Source: Dethiobacter alkaliphilus (GTDB lineage Bacteria; Bacillota; Dethiobacteria; DTU022; UBA8154). From it: a stretch of 64,000 nt of DNA. The translations under genes and the position numbers were made by a program. The notes below the pieces were generated by a model that saw only the letters and a program-made list of their open reading frames with translations, ran no database searches and was not told the DNA's origin. The stretch covers positions 124,001 through 188,000 of the forward strand of contig JAENYV010000006.1 of assembly GCA_016841605.1 (NCBI GenBank). The letters run 5' to 3'. Below are positions 1 through 7,733 of this stretch, in pieces (within the stretch, counting starts at the first letter, position 1; each line of letters starts with the position of its first letter).

Positions 1-666
1 AATATTATCGAATATATTATAAATGCTCTTGTTGTTATCGGCGCGGCGACAAAAGTGCTGGCAATTATGATCCCGTTATTTCTGGTTGCTATTCTCTGTA
101 TATTGATCGGAAATTATCGGGAAGAATTATCTTTCCGGCGTTTCCGTTTTTCACGGATTGGAGAAATTGATGAACTTGATCCCCAAAAATATTTTTTCTT
201 AATGAAAGCATTCCTTGGCTGGATGGGATTTAATGAAGAGATTCCACTTCCGGCAGAGGACGAGGAAGACGAAAAAAATAAAGAAGATGATAATTTTTGG
301 GAAGATAAGGACAAAAAAAACGATAACAAAAAGAAAAAACCCGGTATGGAGGAACCTTTGATTGTGGTCAAAGAGGGTATTCGTTACGGAGTCTTACTGG
401 AAAGGAAGAAGTTCGGAGTAGGCCGGTTTGCTTTTAATAAACTGGAAAAGGCAATCGGAGAGCGCGACTGCCGGGAGGGAATCATTTTTAATAATGGATT
501 TTTTTCCGAGGAAGACCTGGAGGAAGGAAGGGCGAGGAATATTCGGATGTGGGATCGGGATTGGTTTATTAAAGAATTGCTGGAAATGCAGGGATTTGAG
601 GATACTGCCGGAAAAGATTTTAAATATTATTTTCAAGATTTTTGGAGATGGGCTCTCCGGGGCTAG
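1..666 (+). CDS. membrane-anchored protein with Mrr-like nuclease C-terminus (5' truncated)
   Basis: The reading frame is open to base 1, so the start lies outside the window; the GTG at 55 is only the first possible internal start. The visible part opens with hydrophobic segments ending at about NYREE, then has a highly charged linker rich in Asp, Glu and Lys. The last 100 or so residues look like the second half of an Mrr/restriction-endonuclease-type fold: an ERKK strand (possible ExK), VGRFAF, then a strand/helix pattern IIFNNGFFSEE and NIRMWDRDWFIKEL. The conserved DGGID-like catalytic segment that normally precedes the ExK strand is not recognisable; the charged linker stands there. It may be a nuclease relative that is inactive or divergent. 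Assignment is by pattern only. Confidence 0.5.
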   Translation, partial: NIIEYIINALVVIGAATKVLAIMIPLFLVAILCILIGNYREELSFRRFRFSRIGEIDELDPQKYFFLMKAFLGWMGFNEEIPLPAEDEEDEKNKEDDNFWEDKDKKNDNKKKKPGMEEPLIVVKEGIRYGVLLERKKFGVGRFAFNKLEKAIGERDCREGIIFNNGFFSEEDLEEGRARNIRMWDRDWFIKELLEMQGFEDTAGKDFKYYFQDFWRWALRG

Positions 667-785
667 CAGGGAGCTTTTTTTAATGAAACTTTAAGAAAAA
701 GAGATATTTCTCCTGTTCCTTTAATAATAATGAATGTGTATAATCCTCAGGAATTCCCAGGGACCTGAAGTTACTGCCAAAGCAG

Positions 786-1058
786 GTGATCATAGGGATG
801 TCCGGAACACTTCTCGGTATGGTTCTTTTGCGCCTTTTATCGGGAACGGTGGAAATTGTCTCGGCTTTGATTATTTACCGTTTAAACAGTCTGGAGCAGG
901 CCTTAAAAATAAATGCCCTGCTGGCATCGATCGGCCCCCTGATTTTTTTGTCGGCCATGTACCTCGGATTGACAGGCTTGGCCAGACAAGTGCCCTATCA
1001 GAAGATGATCTTTATTTACCTGGGAGTGGCCTTAATTTTTATCGGTTTGCGGCGCTAA
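786..1058 (+). CDS. YqhV family (DUF2619) small membrane protein
   Basis: A 90-residue protein with three hydrophobic helices. The pattern of an Arg-Leu helix, ALKINALLASIGPLIFL and a final IFIYLGVALIFIGLRR segment fits Bacillus YqhV/DUF2619, a sporulation-associated integral membrane protein of unknown function. The start could be GTG 786 or ATG 798; neither has a strong ribosome site. YqhV genes often lie beside the spoIIIA operon, which is absent here. A GC-rich hairpin follows the stop. An overlapping 121-residue frame at 734-1099 has no protein-like features. Confidence 0.7.
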   Translation: MIIGMSGTLLGMVLLRLLSGTVEIVSALIIYRLNSLEQALKINALLASIGPLIFLSAMYLGLTGLARQVPYQKMIFIYLGVALIFIGLRR

Positions 1059-1099
1059 AAAAAGCAGGTTTTGCTATATTGCGGTTATCTTTTTTTTAA

Positions 1100-1123
1100 C
1101 CCCGGATTTTTCCGGGGCTTCTT
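1100..1123 (+). terminator. rho-independent terminator after the yqhV-like gene
   Basis: A 7-bp stem (CCCCGGA/TCCGGGG) with a TTTT loop, followed by CTTCTT. It lies about 40 bases after the stop of the YqhV-like gene. Confidence 0.6.
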
Positions 1124-1220
1124 GTTATCCCGGTGTTTACAGGTTACAATATAAAAAAAGCCGTAAAATATTTAAATCTTCTTTTGTCTTTTAACCGAGG
1201 AAAGGATTGGTAAATAACAG

Positions 1221-1967
1221 ATGGGATACGGTTCCTGCCCTGCCGAAGTGATTGAACGTGTTCGGGGAAAAGATGGGGAACTGCAGCTGCAGCGCCGGGG
1301 AAAGGAATTTGAGTTTATTTTTAACGGTGTTTTTCTGATGGCAAGTTATAACGGTGCAGCGGAACGAGAAATGGTCGAAGCAGTCCTGAAGAACCGGGGG
1401 ACTGAACACGCCGGGCAGATTTTAGGAAAGGGCTTGATAGGTACTGCTGCTGGAACGGTGGATACTTCCAATCTGCGGGTCTTAATGGGGGGACTGGGGA
1501 TGGGCCTGGGATTGCAGGAGGCACTCCGTTTCCCCGGAGTAGAGAGAGTGGATCTTTTTGAGCTGGAAGAGGCGGTTGTGCGCTGGAACAGAGGCCCCCT
1601 CAGTGAGCTGAACGGCGGGGCTCTGCAGGACCCCCGCGTTAATGTCATACAAGAAGATATCGTGGAATTTTTAAAAGAAGATGAAATAATATCACGGAAA
1701 GAGAACCAACTTTATCATGCCGTTATCCTGGATACGGACAATGGTCCCGGTTGGCTGAGCCGTCCCGAAAACGCCTTCCTGTATGATGTCCGGGGGACCC
1801 GTCTGCTCAGGGAATTGCTGCTGCCCGGAGGCAAACTTTCCGTCTGGTCGTCAGCACCTGTCCCCCGGTACCTCACTTTATTGCAAACAGTTTTTGCCAA
1901 TGCCCGGGAAAAGGAACTTTTCGAAAAAACAGGGCAGACTTCTTACTATTATCTGGCAGTGAAATAA
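1221..1967 (+). CDS. spermidine synthase-like SAM-dependent transferase
   Basis: A 248-residue protein of the spermine/spermidine synthase fold (Rossmann-type methyltransferase fold). It shows the glycine-rich motif I VLMGGLGMGLGLQEAL at about residues 94-109, an acidic residue at the end of the next strand (DLFELEEAV), and a DTDNGPGWL segment where polyamine synthases carry the catalytic Asp region. The HHPDH-type substrate motifs of true spermidine synthase are not clear, so the substrate is unknown. The start ATG lacks a well-spaced ribosome site; GAGGAAAGG lies some 16 bases upstream. It stands alone before topB. Confidence 0.65.
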   Translation: MGYGSCPAEVIERVRGKDGELQLQRRGKEFEFIFNGVFLMASYNGAAEREMVEAVLKNRGTEHAGQILGKGLIGTAAGTVDTSNLRVLMGGLGMGLGLQEALRFPGVERVDLFELEEAVVRWNRGPLSELNGGALQDPRVNVIQEDIVEFLKEDEIISRKENQLYHAVILDTDNGPGWLSRPENAFLYDVRGTRLLRELLLPGGKLSVWSSAPVPRYLTLLQTVFANAREKELFEKTGQTSYYYLAVK

Positions 1968-2053
1968 GTTTAACTGTTAAGATTATCTGCGACAATTTTG
2001 CTGCAATTGATTCAACACCCTGAAAATTGAAATGGAAGTTATTGGAGGTTATT

Positions 2054-4264
2054 ATGGATAAAGTTGTGGTTATCGCTGAAAAACCTTCTGTGGGCAGGGA
2101 TCTGGCCAGGGTTTTGCAATGCCGGAAAAAAGGGAACGGTTACCTGGAAAACGATAAATATATTGTCACCTGGGCTCTGGGTCATTTGGTAACTTTGGCT
2201 GATCCCGAAGTTTACGATGATAAATATAAAACCTGGCGTATGGAAGATTTGCCCATGCTGCCTGCTCCTTTGAAGCTCGTTGTTATCAAGCAGAGTGGCA
2301 GGCAATTTAAGGTTATTAAGGACCTGCTGCACAAAAAAGAAGTCCGGGAGATTATTATTGCCACTGATGCCGGACGTGAGGGTGAACTTGTGGGCAGATG
2401 GATCCTGGAAAAGGCCCATGTCAGGAAACCCGTCAAACGTCTCTGGATTTCCTCTGTCACGGATAAGGCTATCAAGGAGGGCTTCAGCAATCTGAGAGAC
2501 GGGCGGGATTATGAGAATCTTTATGCCTCTGCCGTGGCCAGAGCGGAAGCGGACTGGCTGGTGGGCATCAACGCCACCCGCATGTTAACCTGCAAATATA
2601 ATGCCCAGCTTTCTTGCGGAAGAGTACAGACCCCCACACTCGCTATCATCGCCAAAAGAGAAGAAGAAATTAAGAATTTCAAACCGAAAACTTTTTATGG
2701 TATTGCGGCCATTACAGCCCTGGCTGGCAGTCTGAAGCTAACGTGGCAGGACCGCCGCACGAAAGAAATACGGATCTTTGACAAGGACAAGTGTGATAAG
2801 TTAATAAATTCTCTGCAAAGCAAAGATGCAGTTGTGCAGGAAGTAAAGAAAACCTCCAAAAAGAGCTACGCTCCTTTGCTCTACAATTTAACGGAAGTGC
2901 AAAGGGAGGCAAATAAAAAATTTGCTTATTCGGCAAAGGAAACGCTCTCCATATTGCAAAACCTTTATGAAAAGCATAAAGTTTTGACTTATCCCCGGAC
3001 CGATTCCCGGTATCTTCCCTCAGATATTGTTGCTACCTTGAAGGAGAGAATCAGAGCTTGCGGGCGGGGACCCTACAGCGCTAGGGCCGCCAGGCTTTTA
3101 AAAAGTCCTCTGAATATGGGCAAATCCGTTGTTGATAACAGTAAAATTTCCGACCACCATGCCATAATCCCCACCGAACAGCCTGTTTCCCTCAGCGCCT
3201 TAAATGATCGGGAAAGGAAAATATATGATCTGGTTGTCAAACGCTTTTTAGCCGCGTTCTATCCTCCCTTTGAGTACGAGCAGACCGCCATAAAAGTGAA
3301 AATTGGAGATGAAATTTTTATTGCCGGAGGGAAAACGGTCCTCAGTCAAGGCTGGAAAGAAGTGTATGAAAATAACTTTGAGGATGAGGATGGCGATGAT
3401 GGGGAGGAAAAACGTGAGGAGCTTCCGGAACAAATATTGCCGTCCATCAAAAAAGGAGATCACCTCAAAATCTTGAAAGTAGTCCAAACGAGCGGTGAGA
3501 CGAAACCGCCGGCCCTGTTTAACGAGGGAAGCCTGCTGGCGGCAATGGAAAACCCCGTAAAATATATGGCTGCTGAAAGAAAGGATTTAATTAAAACGAT
3601 TGAAGAAAGCGGCGGCCTTGGAACAGTAGCAACAAGGGCCGATATTATTGAAAAGCTTTTTAACAACTTCCTTATTGAGAAAAAAGGCAAGGATATTATG
3701 ATTACCTCCAAGGGGAGGCAGCTTCTGGAACTTGTTCCCGATAATTTGCGCTCCCCGGCCTTAACAGCCCGGTGGGAGCAAAAACTCGGAGCAATCTCCA
3801 AAGGGTCCCTCAGCAAAGATGCCTTTCTTACCGAGATGAGGAATTATGCAAAGGAAGTTGTCAGTGAAATCAAAAATAGCCGGGAAGTTTTTAAGCACGA
3901 TAATCTTACCAGGAACAGATGTCCCCAATGTGGGAAGTATATGCTGGAGGTAAACGGAAAAAAGGGCAAAATGCTCATCTGTGAAGATAGGGAGTGCGGT
4001 TATCGGAAAGGTCTGGCCAAAACAAGCAACGCCCGCTGTCCGGATTGTCACAAAAGGATGGAGCTGCACGGCGAGGGAGAAGGGCAAATATTTGTTTGCA
4101 GCTGCGGTTACAGGGAAAAACTTTCCGCCTTTTATGCCAGAAAGAAAAATGAACCGGACAGGGTCTCCAAAAAAGAAGTGACAACTTTTCTAAGGAAACA
4201 AAAAAAGGAAGAGCCCATAAACTCAGCCCTTGCTGATGCCCTTGCCAAGCTAAAGCTTAAATAA
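2054..4264 (+). CDS. topB: DNA topoisomerase III (type IA)
   Basis: This enzyme relaxes and decatenates DNA through a transient 5'-phosphotyrosyl link. The 736-residue chain opens with a Toprim domain (VVVIAEKPSVGRDLARVL; ATDAGREGE), followed by the type IA core with active-site Tyr313 in YPRTDSRY. Two C-terminal zinc ribbons begin at about Cys623 (CPQC...CEDREC) and Cys662 (CPDC...CSCGY), which gives a longer tail than a minimal TopB. An in-frame ATG exists at 2027, but GGAGG is spaced correctly for the ATG at 2054, so that start is preferred. A Lys-rich tail ends the protein. The next gene follows after 16 bases with its own ribosome site. Confidence 0.95.
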   Translation: MDKVVVIAEKPSVGRDLARVLQCRKKGNGYLENDKYIVTWALGHLVTLADPEVYDDKYKTWRMEDLPMLPAPLKLVVIKQSGRQFKVIKDLLHKKEVREIIIATDAGREGELVGRWILEKAHVRKPVKRLWISSVTDKAIKEGFSNLRDGRDYENLYASAVARAEADWLVGINATRMLTCKYNAQLSCGRVQTPTLAIIAKREEEIKNFKPKTFYGIAAITALAGSLKLTWQDRRTKEIRIFDKDKCDKLINSLQSKDAVVQEVKKTSKKSYAPLLYNLTEVQREANKKFAYSAKETLSILQNLYEKHKVLTYPRTDSRYLPSDIVATLKERIRACGRGPYSARAARLLKSPLNMGKSVVDNSKISDHHAIIPTEQPVSLSALNDRERKIYDLVVKRFLAAFYPPFEYEQTAIKVKIGDEIFIAGGKTVLSQGWKEVYENNFEDEDGDDGEEKREELPEQILPSIKKGDHLKILKVVQTSGETKPPALFNEGSLLAAMENPVKYMAAERKDLIKTIEESGGLGTVATRADIIEKLFNNFLIEKKGKDIMITSKGRQLLELVPDNLRSPALTARWEQKLGAISKGSLSKDAFLTEMRNYAKEVVSEIKNSREVFKHDNLTRNRCPQCGKYMLEVNGKKGKMLICEDRECGYRKGLAKTSNARCPDCHKRMELHGEGEGQIFVCSCGYREKLSAFYARKKNEPDRVSKKEVTTFLRKQKKEEPINSALADALAKLKLK

Positions 4265-4280
4265 AGGAGGTTTTCTGATC

Positions 4281-5339
4281 ATGGAAAACGGAAAGATGAG
4301 AGCTGCGTTTTTTTACGGTAAGAACAGACCAATCGCGGTTGAAGAAACGGATGTGCCGAAACCCGGTTCAGATGAAGTCCTCATTGCCGTCAAAGCCTGC
4401 GGTATCTGCGGATCGGATCTTCATATTGTTTTTGAAGAAGCGGAAACAGGTTTTTTGCCCATAATCCTTGGACATGAACCTTCCGGAGTTGTGGCTGCCG
4501 TTGGCCACAATGTGGCAAATTGCCGAGTGGGGGACAGAGTCCTCGTCAGTTCGGGCGTTTATTGCGGGGAATGTGAAAATTGCTTAAGGGGAAGAGAATC
4601 AATCTGCTTGCATAAAAAATTTCTGGGGATTCAGTTAAACGGCGGGCTGGCAGAGTATATGCTTACCCCGGGTAAAAATATTTTTCCGCTGCCTGATTCC
4701 ATATCTTTTGAACAGGGAGCATTGATTACCGATGCTATTGCAACTCCCTATCATGCTGTAACAAAAAGAGGAAAACTGAAAATAGGTGAAACAATCGCTA
4801 TTTTCGGTTGCGGCGGGCTGGGTTTTCATGCTGTCCAAATCGCTAAGATCTGCGGCGCGACGAAAATTATTGCTGTGGATATTAATGATGTTGCCTTGCA
4901 AAGAGCGCAAAAAGTCGGGGCAACGGATATAATCAATCCCGAAAAAGAAGATACAGTTGAGGCAATACTAAATATAACGGGAGGATGCGGCGTAGATCTG
5001 GTTTTGGAATGTATCGGCAGCCAAAAAACAATCGCCCGGGGAGTTCAGAGTTTAAAAATAGGGGGCCGTATCGTCGTTTTGGGTTTGAGCCCGCAAAATA
5101 TCAACATTTTACCTCCGGATATTTTCGTGAGAAAAGAATTTTCCTTAATAGGCTCTTCTGCCTGGGAGCGTTCTGAGATAAAAGAGATTATAAACTTAGT
5201 CGAACATAAGAAATTTAATTTAGACCTGTCGATTTCAGAAAAATTCCCATTGTCTGATATCAATACGGCCTTACAGCGCTTAAAAGATAAAGAAGGCAAT
5301 CCCGTCAGAATTATCATTGAACCAAATGCAAACAAATAA
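4281..5339 (+). CDS. zinc-dependent medium-chain alcohol dehydrogenase
   Basis: A 352-residue NAD(P)-dependent dehydrogenase of the sorbitol/threonine/butanediol dehydrogenase group. Catalytic zinc ligands are Cys43 (GICGSDLH) and His65-Glu66 (LGHEPSG). The structural zinc site is Cys95, Cys98, Cys101 and Cys109. The coenzyme fold shows GCGGLG at 176-181 and an acidic strand end in AVDIND, which favours NAD. The substrate cannot be read from sequence. AGGAGG precedes the ATG. It may be co-transcribed with topB, and a strong hairpin follows. Confidence 0.88.
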   Translation: MENGKMRAAFFYGKNRPIAVEETDVPKPGSDEVLIAVKACGICGSDLHIVFEEAETGFLPIILGHEPSGVVAAVGHNVANCRVGDRVLVSSGVYCGECENCLRGRESICLHKKFLGIQLNGGLAEYMLTPGKNIFPLPDSISFEQGALITDAIATPYHAVTKRGKLKIGETIAIFGCGGLGFHAVQIAKICGATKIIAVDINDVALQRAQKVGATDIINPEKEDTVEAILNITGGCGVDLVLECIGSQKTIARGVQSLKIGGRIVVLGLSPQNINILPPDIFVRKEFSLIGSSAWERSEIKEIINLVEHKKFNLDLSISEKFPLSDINTALQRLKDKEGNPVRIIIEPNANK

Positions 5340-5370
5340 GACAAAAGAAGGAATTAAGAAGTTTTCTTGA

Positions 5371-5405
5371 CCAAAAAAGAGGAGAACCGCTCTCCTCTTT
5401 TTTGG
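5371..5405. terminator. perfect 15-bp hairpin terminator
   Basis: Arms 5371-5385 and 5391-5405 are perfectly complementary around a 5-base loop (ACCGC). The A-run and T-run lie inside the stem, so it can act in either direction. It closes the dehydrogenase gene. Confidence 0.8.
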
Positions 5406-5506
5406 TTTAAGTATAAAGTAAACTAAACCATTTTCATTGATGGTATCATGAATATAACATTTGTAAAAGGCTTATAATATAAAAAATTCTATAGGAGAAG
5501 ATATTC

Positions 5507-6073
5507 ATGAATAATTTTTTTAATGGCCCGTTTGAGAAGCAGGTGGTTGATTTTATTACCAATATGCCTGTTAATGTCCAAAAGCCTTATCCACAGTTAA
5601 ACATTACCACAAAAAATGAAAAGCTGGCAAATTTATTGTTATCGGCGTTTGCCGATGGAGGCAATGCGGAGATGTCCGCTGTAGCACAATATATTAATCA
5701 TTCCCAGACCATAAGTAATAAGTCTGTTTCTAATCTTTTGCTTTATGTTGCTTTAATAGAAATGTATCATCTGCAATTGATAGCCAGAATGATTACAGAT
5801 CTGGGCGGAAACCTGAGATACTGGAATTCAAATAATGCATACTGGTCAGGCGGAAATATTGACTATGGTGATACAGTTACCAACAAATTATCTTTAGATA
5901 TTTATTCTGAAGAGGAAGCCATATCAGGTTATCAGGCGATATTAAGAGAGATAAATACCCTGAATGTTCCGGAATTGGCGCAGGTATCTTCAATGATTAA
6001 TAGGATTATTGAAGATGAGTATCTTCATATATCGTTATTTAAGGAAGCTTACCAAGAAAACGGGGGCAAGTGA
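5507..6073 (+). CDS. ferritin-like diiron protein
   Basis: A 188-residue four-helix protein with the carboxylate/His pattern of ferritin-like diiron proteins: Glu55 (GNAEM), Glu85-x2-His88 (EMYH), Glu136/137 (SEEEAISGY) and Glu171-x2-His174 (EDEYLH). These would bind two metal ions. It resembles the small bacterioferritin/rubrerythrin-like proteins of clostridia, without a rubredoxin domain. The role may be metal storage or peroxide handling in an anaerobe; the substrate is inferred. AGGAG precedes the ATG. It is a single-gene unit between two hairpins. Confidence 0.7.
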   Translation: MNNFFNGPFEKQVVDFITNMPVNVQKPYPQLNITTKNEKLANLLLSAFADGGNAEMSAVAQYINHSQTISNKSVSNLLLYVALIEMYHLQLIARMITDLGGNLRYWNSNNAYWSGGNIDYGDTVTNKLSLDIYSEEEAISGYQAILREINTLNVPELAQVSSMINRIIEDEYLHISLFKEAYQENGGK

Positions 6074-6119
6074 AAGAAAAAGCTCAGAATAATACCCAAG
6101 CGGCCCCTTCATATAAGAT

Positions 6120-6160
6120 AAAAAGAGGAAACGGCAAAATTAAGGTTGGTTCCTCTTTTT
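6120..6160. terminator. hairpin between convergent genes
   Basis: An 11-bp stem (AAAAAGAGGAA at 6120-6130, TTCCTCTTTTT at 6150-6160) with a 19-base loop. It lies between the ferritin-like gene (+) and the end of the molybdenum hydroxylase operon (-), so it can serve both. Confidence 0.65.
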
Positions 6161-6188
6161 ATGAAATCAATCAACACTCCAGCCAAAC

Positions 6189-6377
6189 CTAATCTTGAGT
6201 TCTTCTGTAGGGGTTTTGTTTTCCACCCTGGCCTGCACCTTTGCCAAGCCTTTTTTTTGTTCCATCACAGTTTCCGGTACCTGTTCCCCGAGGTCCTGTT
6301 CCCCGAGGTCCTGTTCCCCGAGGTCCTGTTTCTCGAGGCCCTGTTCCTTGAGGTCCCGTTCCATCACGATTGGGCAT
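6189..6377 (-). CDS. GTGPR-repeat small protein, DUF5320-like
   Basis: A 62-residue protein starting MPNRDGTGPQGTGP, then tandem GTGPR pentapeptides, one CDGT and a basic tail. The MP-x-D-GTGP opening is that of DUF5320-type small proteins of anaerobes, though those usually end in GRGAGYC-like segments. AAAGGAGGTG lies well placed before the ATG, which makes it a real gene rather than a repeat artefact. It is the last gene of the molybdenum hydroxylase operon, 25 bases after the iron-sulfur subunit. Function is unknown. Confidence 0.65.
   Translation of the reverse strand: MPNRDGTGPQGTGPRETGPRGTGPRGTGPRGTGTGNCDGTKKRLGKGAGQGGKQNPYRRTQD
6281..6355. repeat. 15-bp tandem repeats coding for GTGPR
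   Basis: Five consecutive 15-base units (CTGTTCCCCGAGGTC on the plus strand; the last two diverged). On the minus strand each unit encodes one GTGPR-type pentapeptide, so copy number can change without breaking the frame. Confidence 0.85.
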
Positions 6378-6402
6378 TCAATTCACCTCCTTTAAACCAA
6401 TA

Positions 6403-6873
6403 TTAGGATTTATGCGTCGATAAAACAGAATGGATGGCTTTGCTAATTTCTTCATAGCCCGTACACCGACAAAGGTTTGATTGCAACCATTCCCTTATTA
6501 CGGCTTCATCTGCTTTTGGATGAATTCTGGCCAGGGCATGGCAATTTATAATAAATCCTGATGTGCAGTAGCCGCACTGAAAAGCGAACTCATCCACAAA
6601 TGCCTGTTGAAGAGGTGCATTTTGAAGTCCTTCGATAGTTATTATTTCATGACCTATTGCTTCCACGGCCAGCATAAGGCAGGATTTAACCGGCCAGCCG
6701 TCAACAAGCACGGTACAAGCCCCACAGTCGCCATTTTTACAGCTGGGTTTAGCCCCGGTCAAACCTAGCTGATCCCGCAGCACATCTAGCAACAAATCAG
6801 AGGGCCTGACTAAGGCGCTCCTTTTTTCTCCATTAACAAGCAGTTCAATTGTTCCGGTATCAAGAAATTTCAT
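6403..6873 (-). CDS. molybdenum hydroxylase, [2Fe-2S] subunit
   Basis: A 156-residue small subunit of the xanthine dehydrogenase/CO dehydrogenase (CoxS) family, which passes electrons from molybdenum to FAD. The plant-type [2Fe-2S] cluster is bound by Cys45, 50, 53 and 65 (CKNGDCGAC...C). The second, four-helix cluster is bound by Cys100, 103, 135 and 137 (CGYC...CRC). All eight ligands are present. The ATG at 6873 overlaps the TGA of the FAD subunit by one base, which implies translational coupling; a TTG one codon upstream is less likely. Confidence 0.93.
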   Translation of the reverse strand: MKFLDTGTIELLVNGEKRSALVRPSDLLLDVLRDQLGLTGAKPSCKNGDCGACTVLVDGWPVKSCLMLAVEAIGHEIITIEGLQNAPLQQAFVDEFAFQCGYCTSGFIINCHALARIHPKADEAVIREWLQSNLCRCTGYEEISKAIHSVLSTHKS

Positions 6874-7733
6874 CAAAACTCTACTCCTTCAAAATTGTCC
6901 AAAGCTCCGGCCAATGTATTGCGGAAAACAAATTCGCGGTATTGGGCTGAACTGTCCATATCGTTTAAAATGGGGGCCGGCAAACACTGAACAGATTCGT
7001 TAAGCTTCTCATCGGGAGATACTGTTGTATCATTCAGTACTGCCTCCAGTTTGAGTGAACGAAAAGGATAAGGGCATAACCCGCTGAAGGCTGCACGTAT
7101 GTGCCCTTTATTATTTAAAAATACGCCGGAAAGCAAGGGATAGCCAATTCTGTCTTGAGGATAATCTACATCACCATCGGCTGTTTTCTTCATACTGAAA
7201 AAAGGCATTACAGTATAGTTTTTTTCAACGGTAAACTGCAGCAGCAAATCACCTGGTTCCAATAGCATTGACTCTGTGTAAATACTTTCCAGTGGCACCT
7301 TCCGGATTCCATTTTTGTTTTCAATGATCACTTCACAATCAGAGACTAAAAGGGCTAAGATAGCTTCCCTGAAGGGAATCCTGGAGCAAATATTCCCGCC
7401 AAGAGTGATTTTATCCCTGATAGTGTGATCAGCCACCCGCCCGCCGCACTGGTTCAGTAAAGGAAAGAGATTGGATTCCTGTACCTGGCTTAGGGTTTTG
7501 GCTGCTCCTATTACCAGCTTATCATTTTTAAATTCTAGTACATTACACTCAGGAATACCTTTAACATCAATTACTGCTTTAGGAAATAACTGATAGAGCC
7601 GGGAAAAACTAATTATTTCGGTACCACCGCCATAATACATCGGGTTCTTTTCCTGGGATCGCAGGTTATGAAATAAGCTAACCGCTTCCTGAGCTGAGGT
7701 AGGTTTATAGTACTCGAAATCAAAAGGAATCAT
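6873..7733 (-). CDS. molybdenum hydroxylase, FAD-binding subunit
   Basis: A 286-residue medium subunit of the xanthine dehydrogenase family (CoxM/XdhB-like), taking electrons from the [2Fe-2S] subunit to NAD or another acceptor. It begins IPFDFEYYKPTS, typical for this subunit. FAD-binding segments are YYGGGTEI near residue 35 and TLGGNICSRIP near 115. A C-terminal CO dehydrogenase flavoprotein domain follows. The start overlaps the stop of the large subunit by four bases (ATGA), and its end overlaps the iron-sulfur gene. Confidence 0.93.
   Translation of the reverse strand: MIPFDFEYYKPTSAQEAVSLFHNLRSQEKNPMYYGGGTEIISFSRLYQLFPKAVIDVKGIPECNVLEFKNDKLVIGAAKTLSQVQESNLFPLLNQCGGRVADHTIRDKITLGGNICSRIPFREAILALLVSDCEVIIENKNGIRKVPLESIYTESMLLEPGDLLLQFTVEKNYTVMPFFSMKKTADGDVDYPQDRIGYPLLSGVFLNNKGHIRAAFSGLCPYPFRSLKLEAVLNDTTVSPDEKLNESVQCLPAPILNDMDSSAQYREFVFRNTLAGALDNFEGVEF

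Noticed and set aside
734-1099. 121-codon plus-strand frame
   Set aside because: It overlaps the YqhV-like gene in another frame and lacks protein-like composition or a ribosome site.
6146-6406. Plus-strand repeat-rich frame (FPEVL repeats)
   Set aside because: It is the complement of the GTGPR repeat gene, which has a strong ribosome site on the minus strand.
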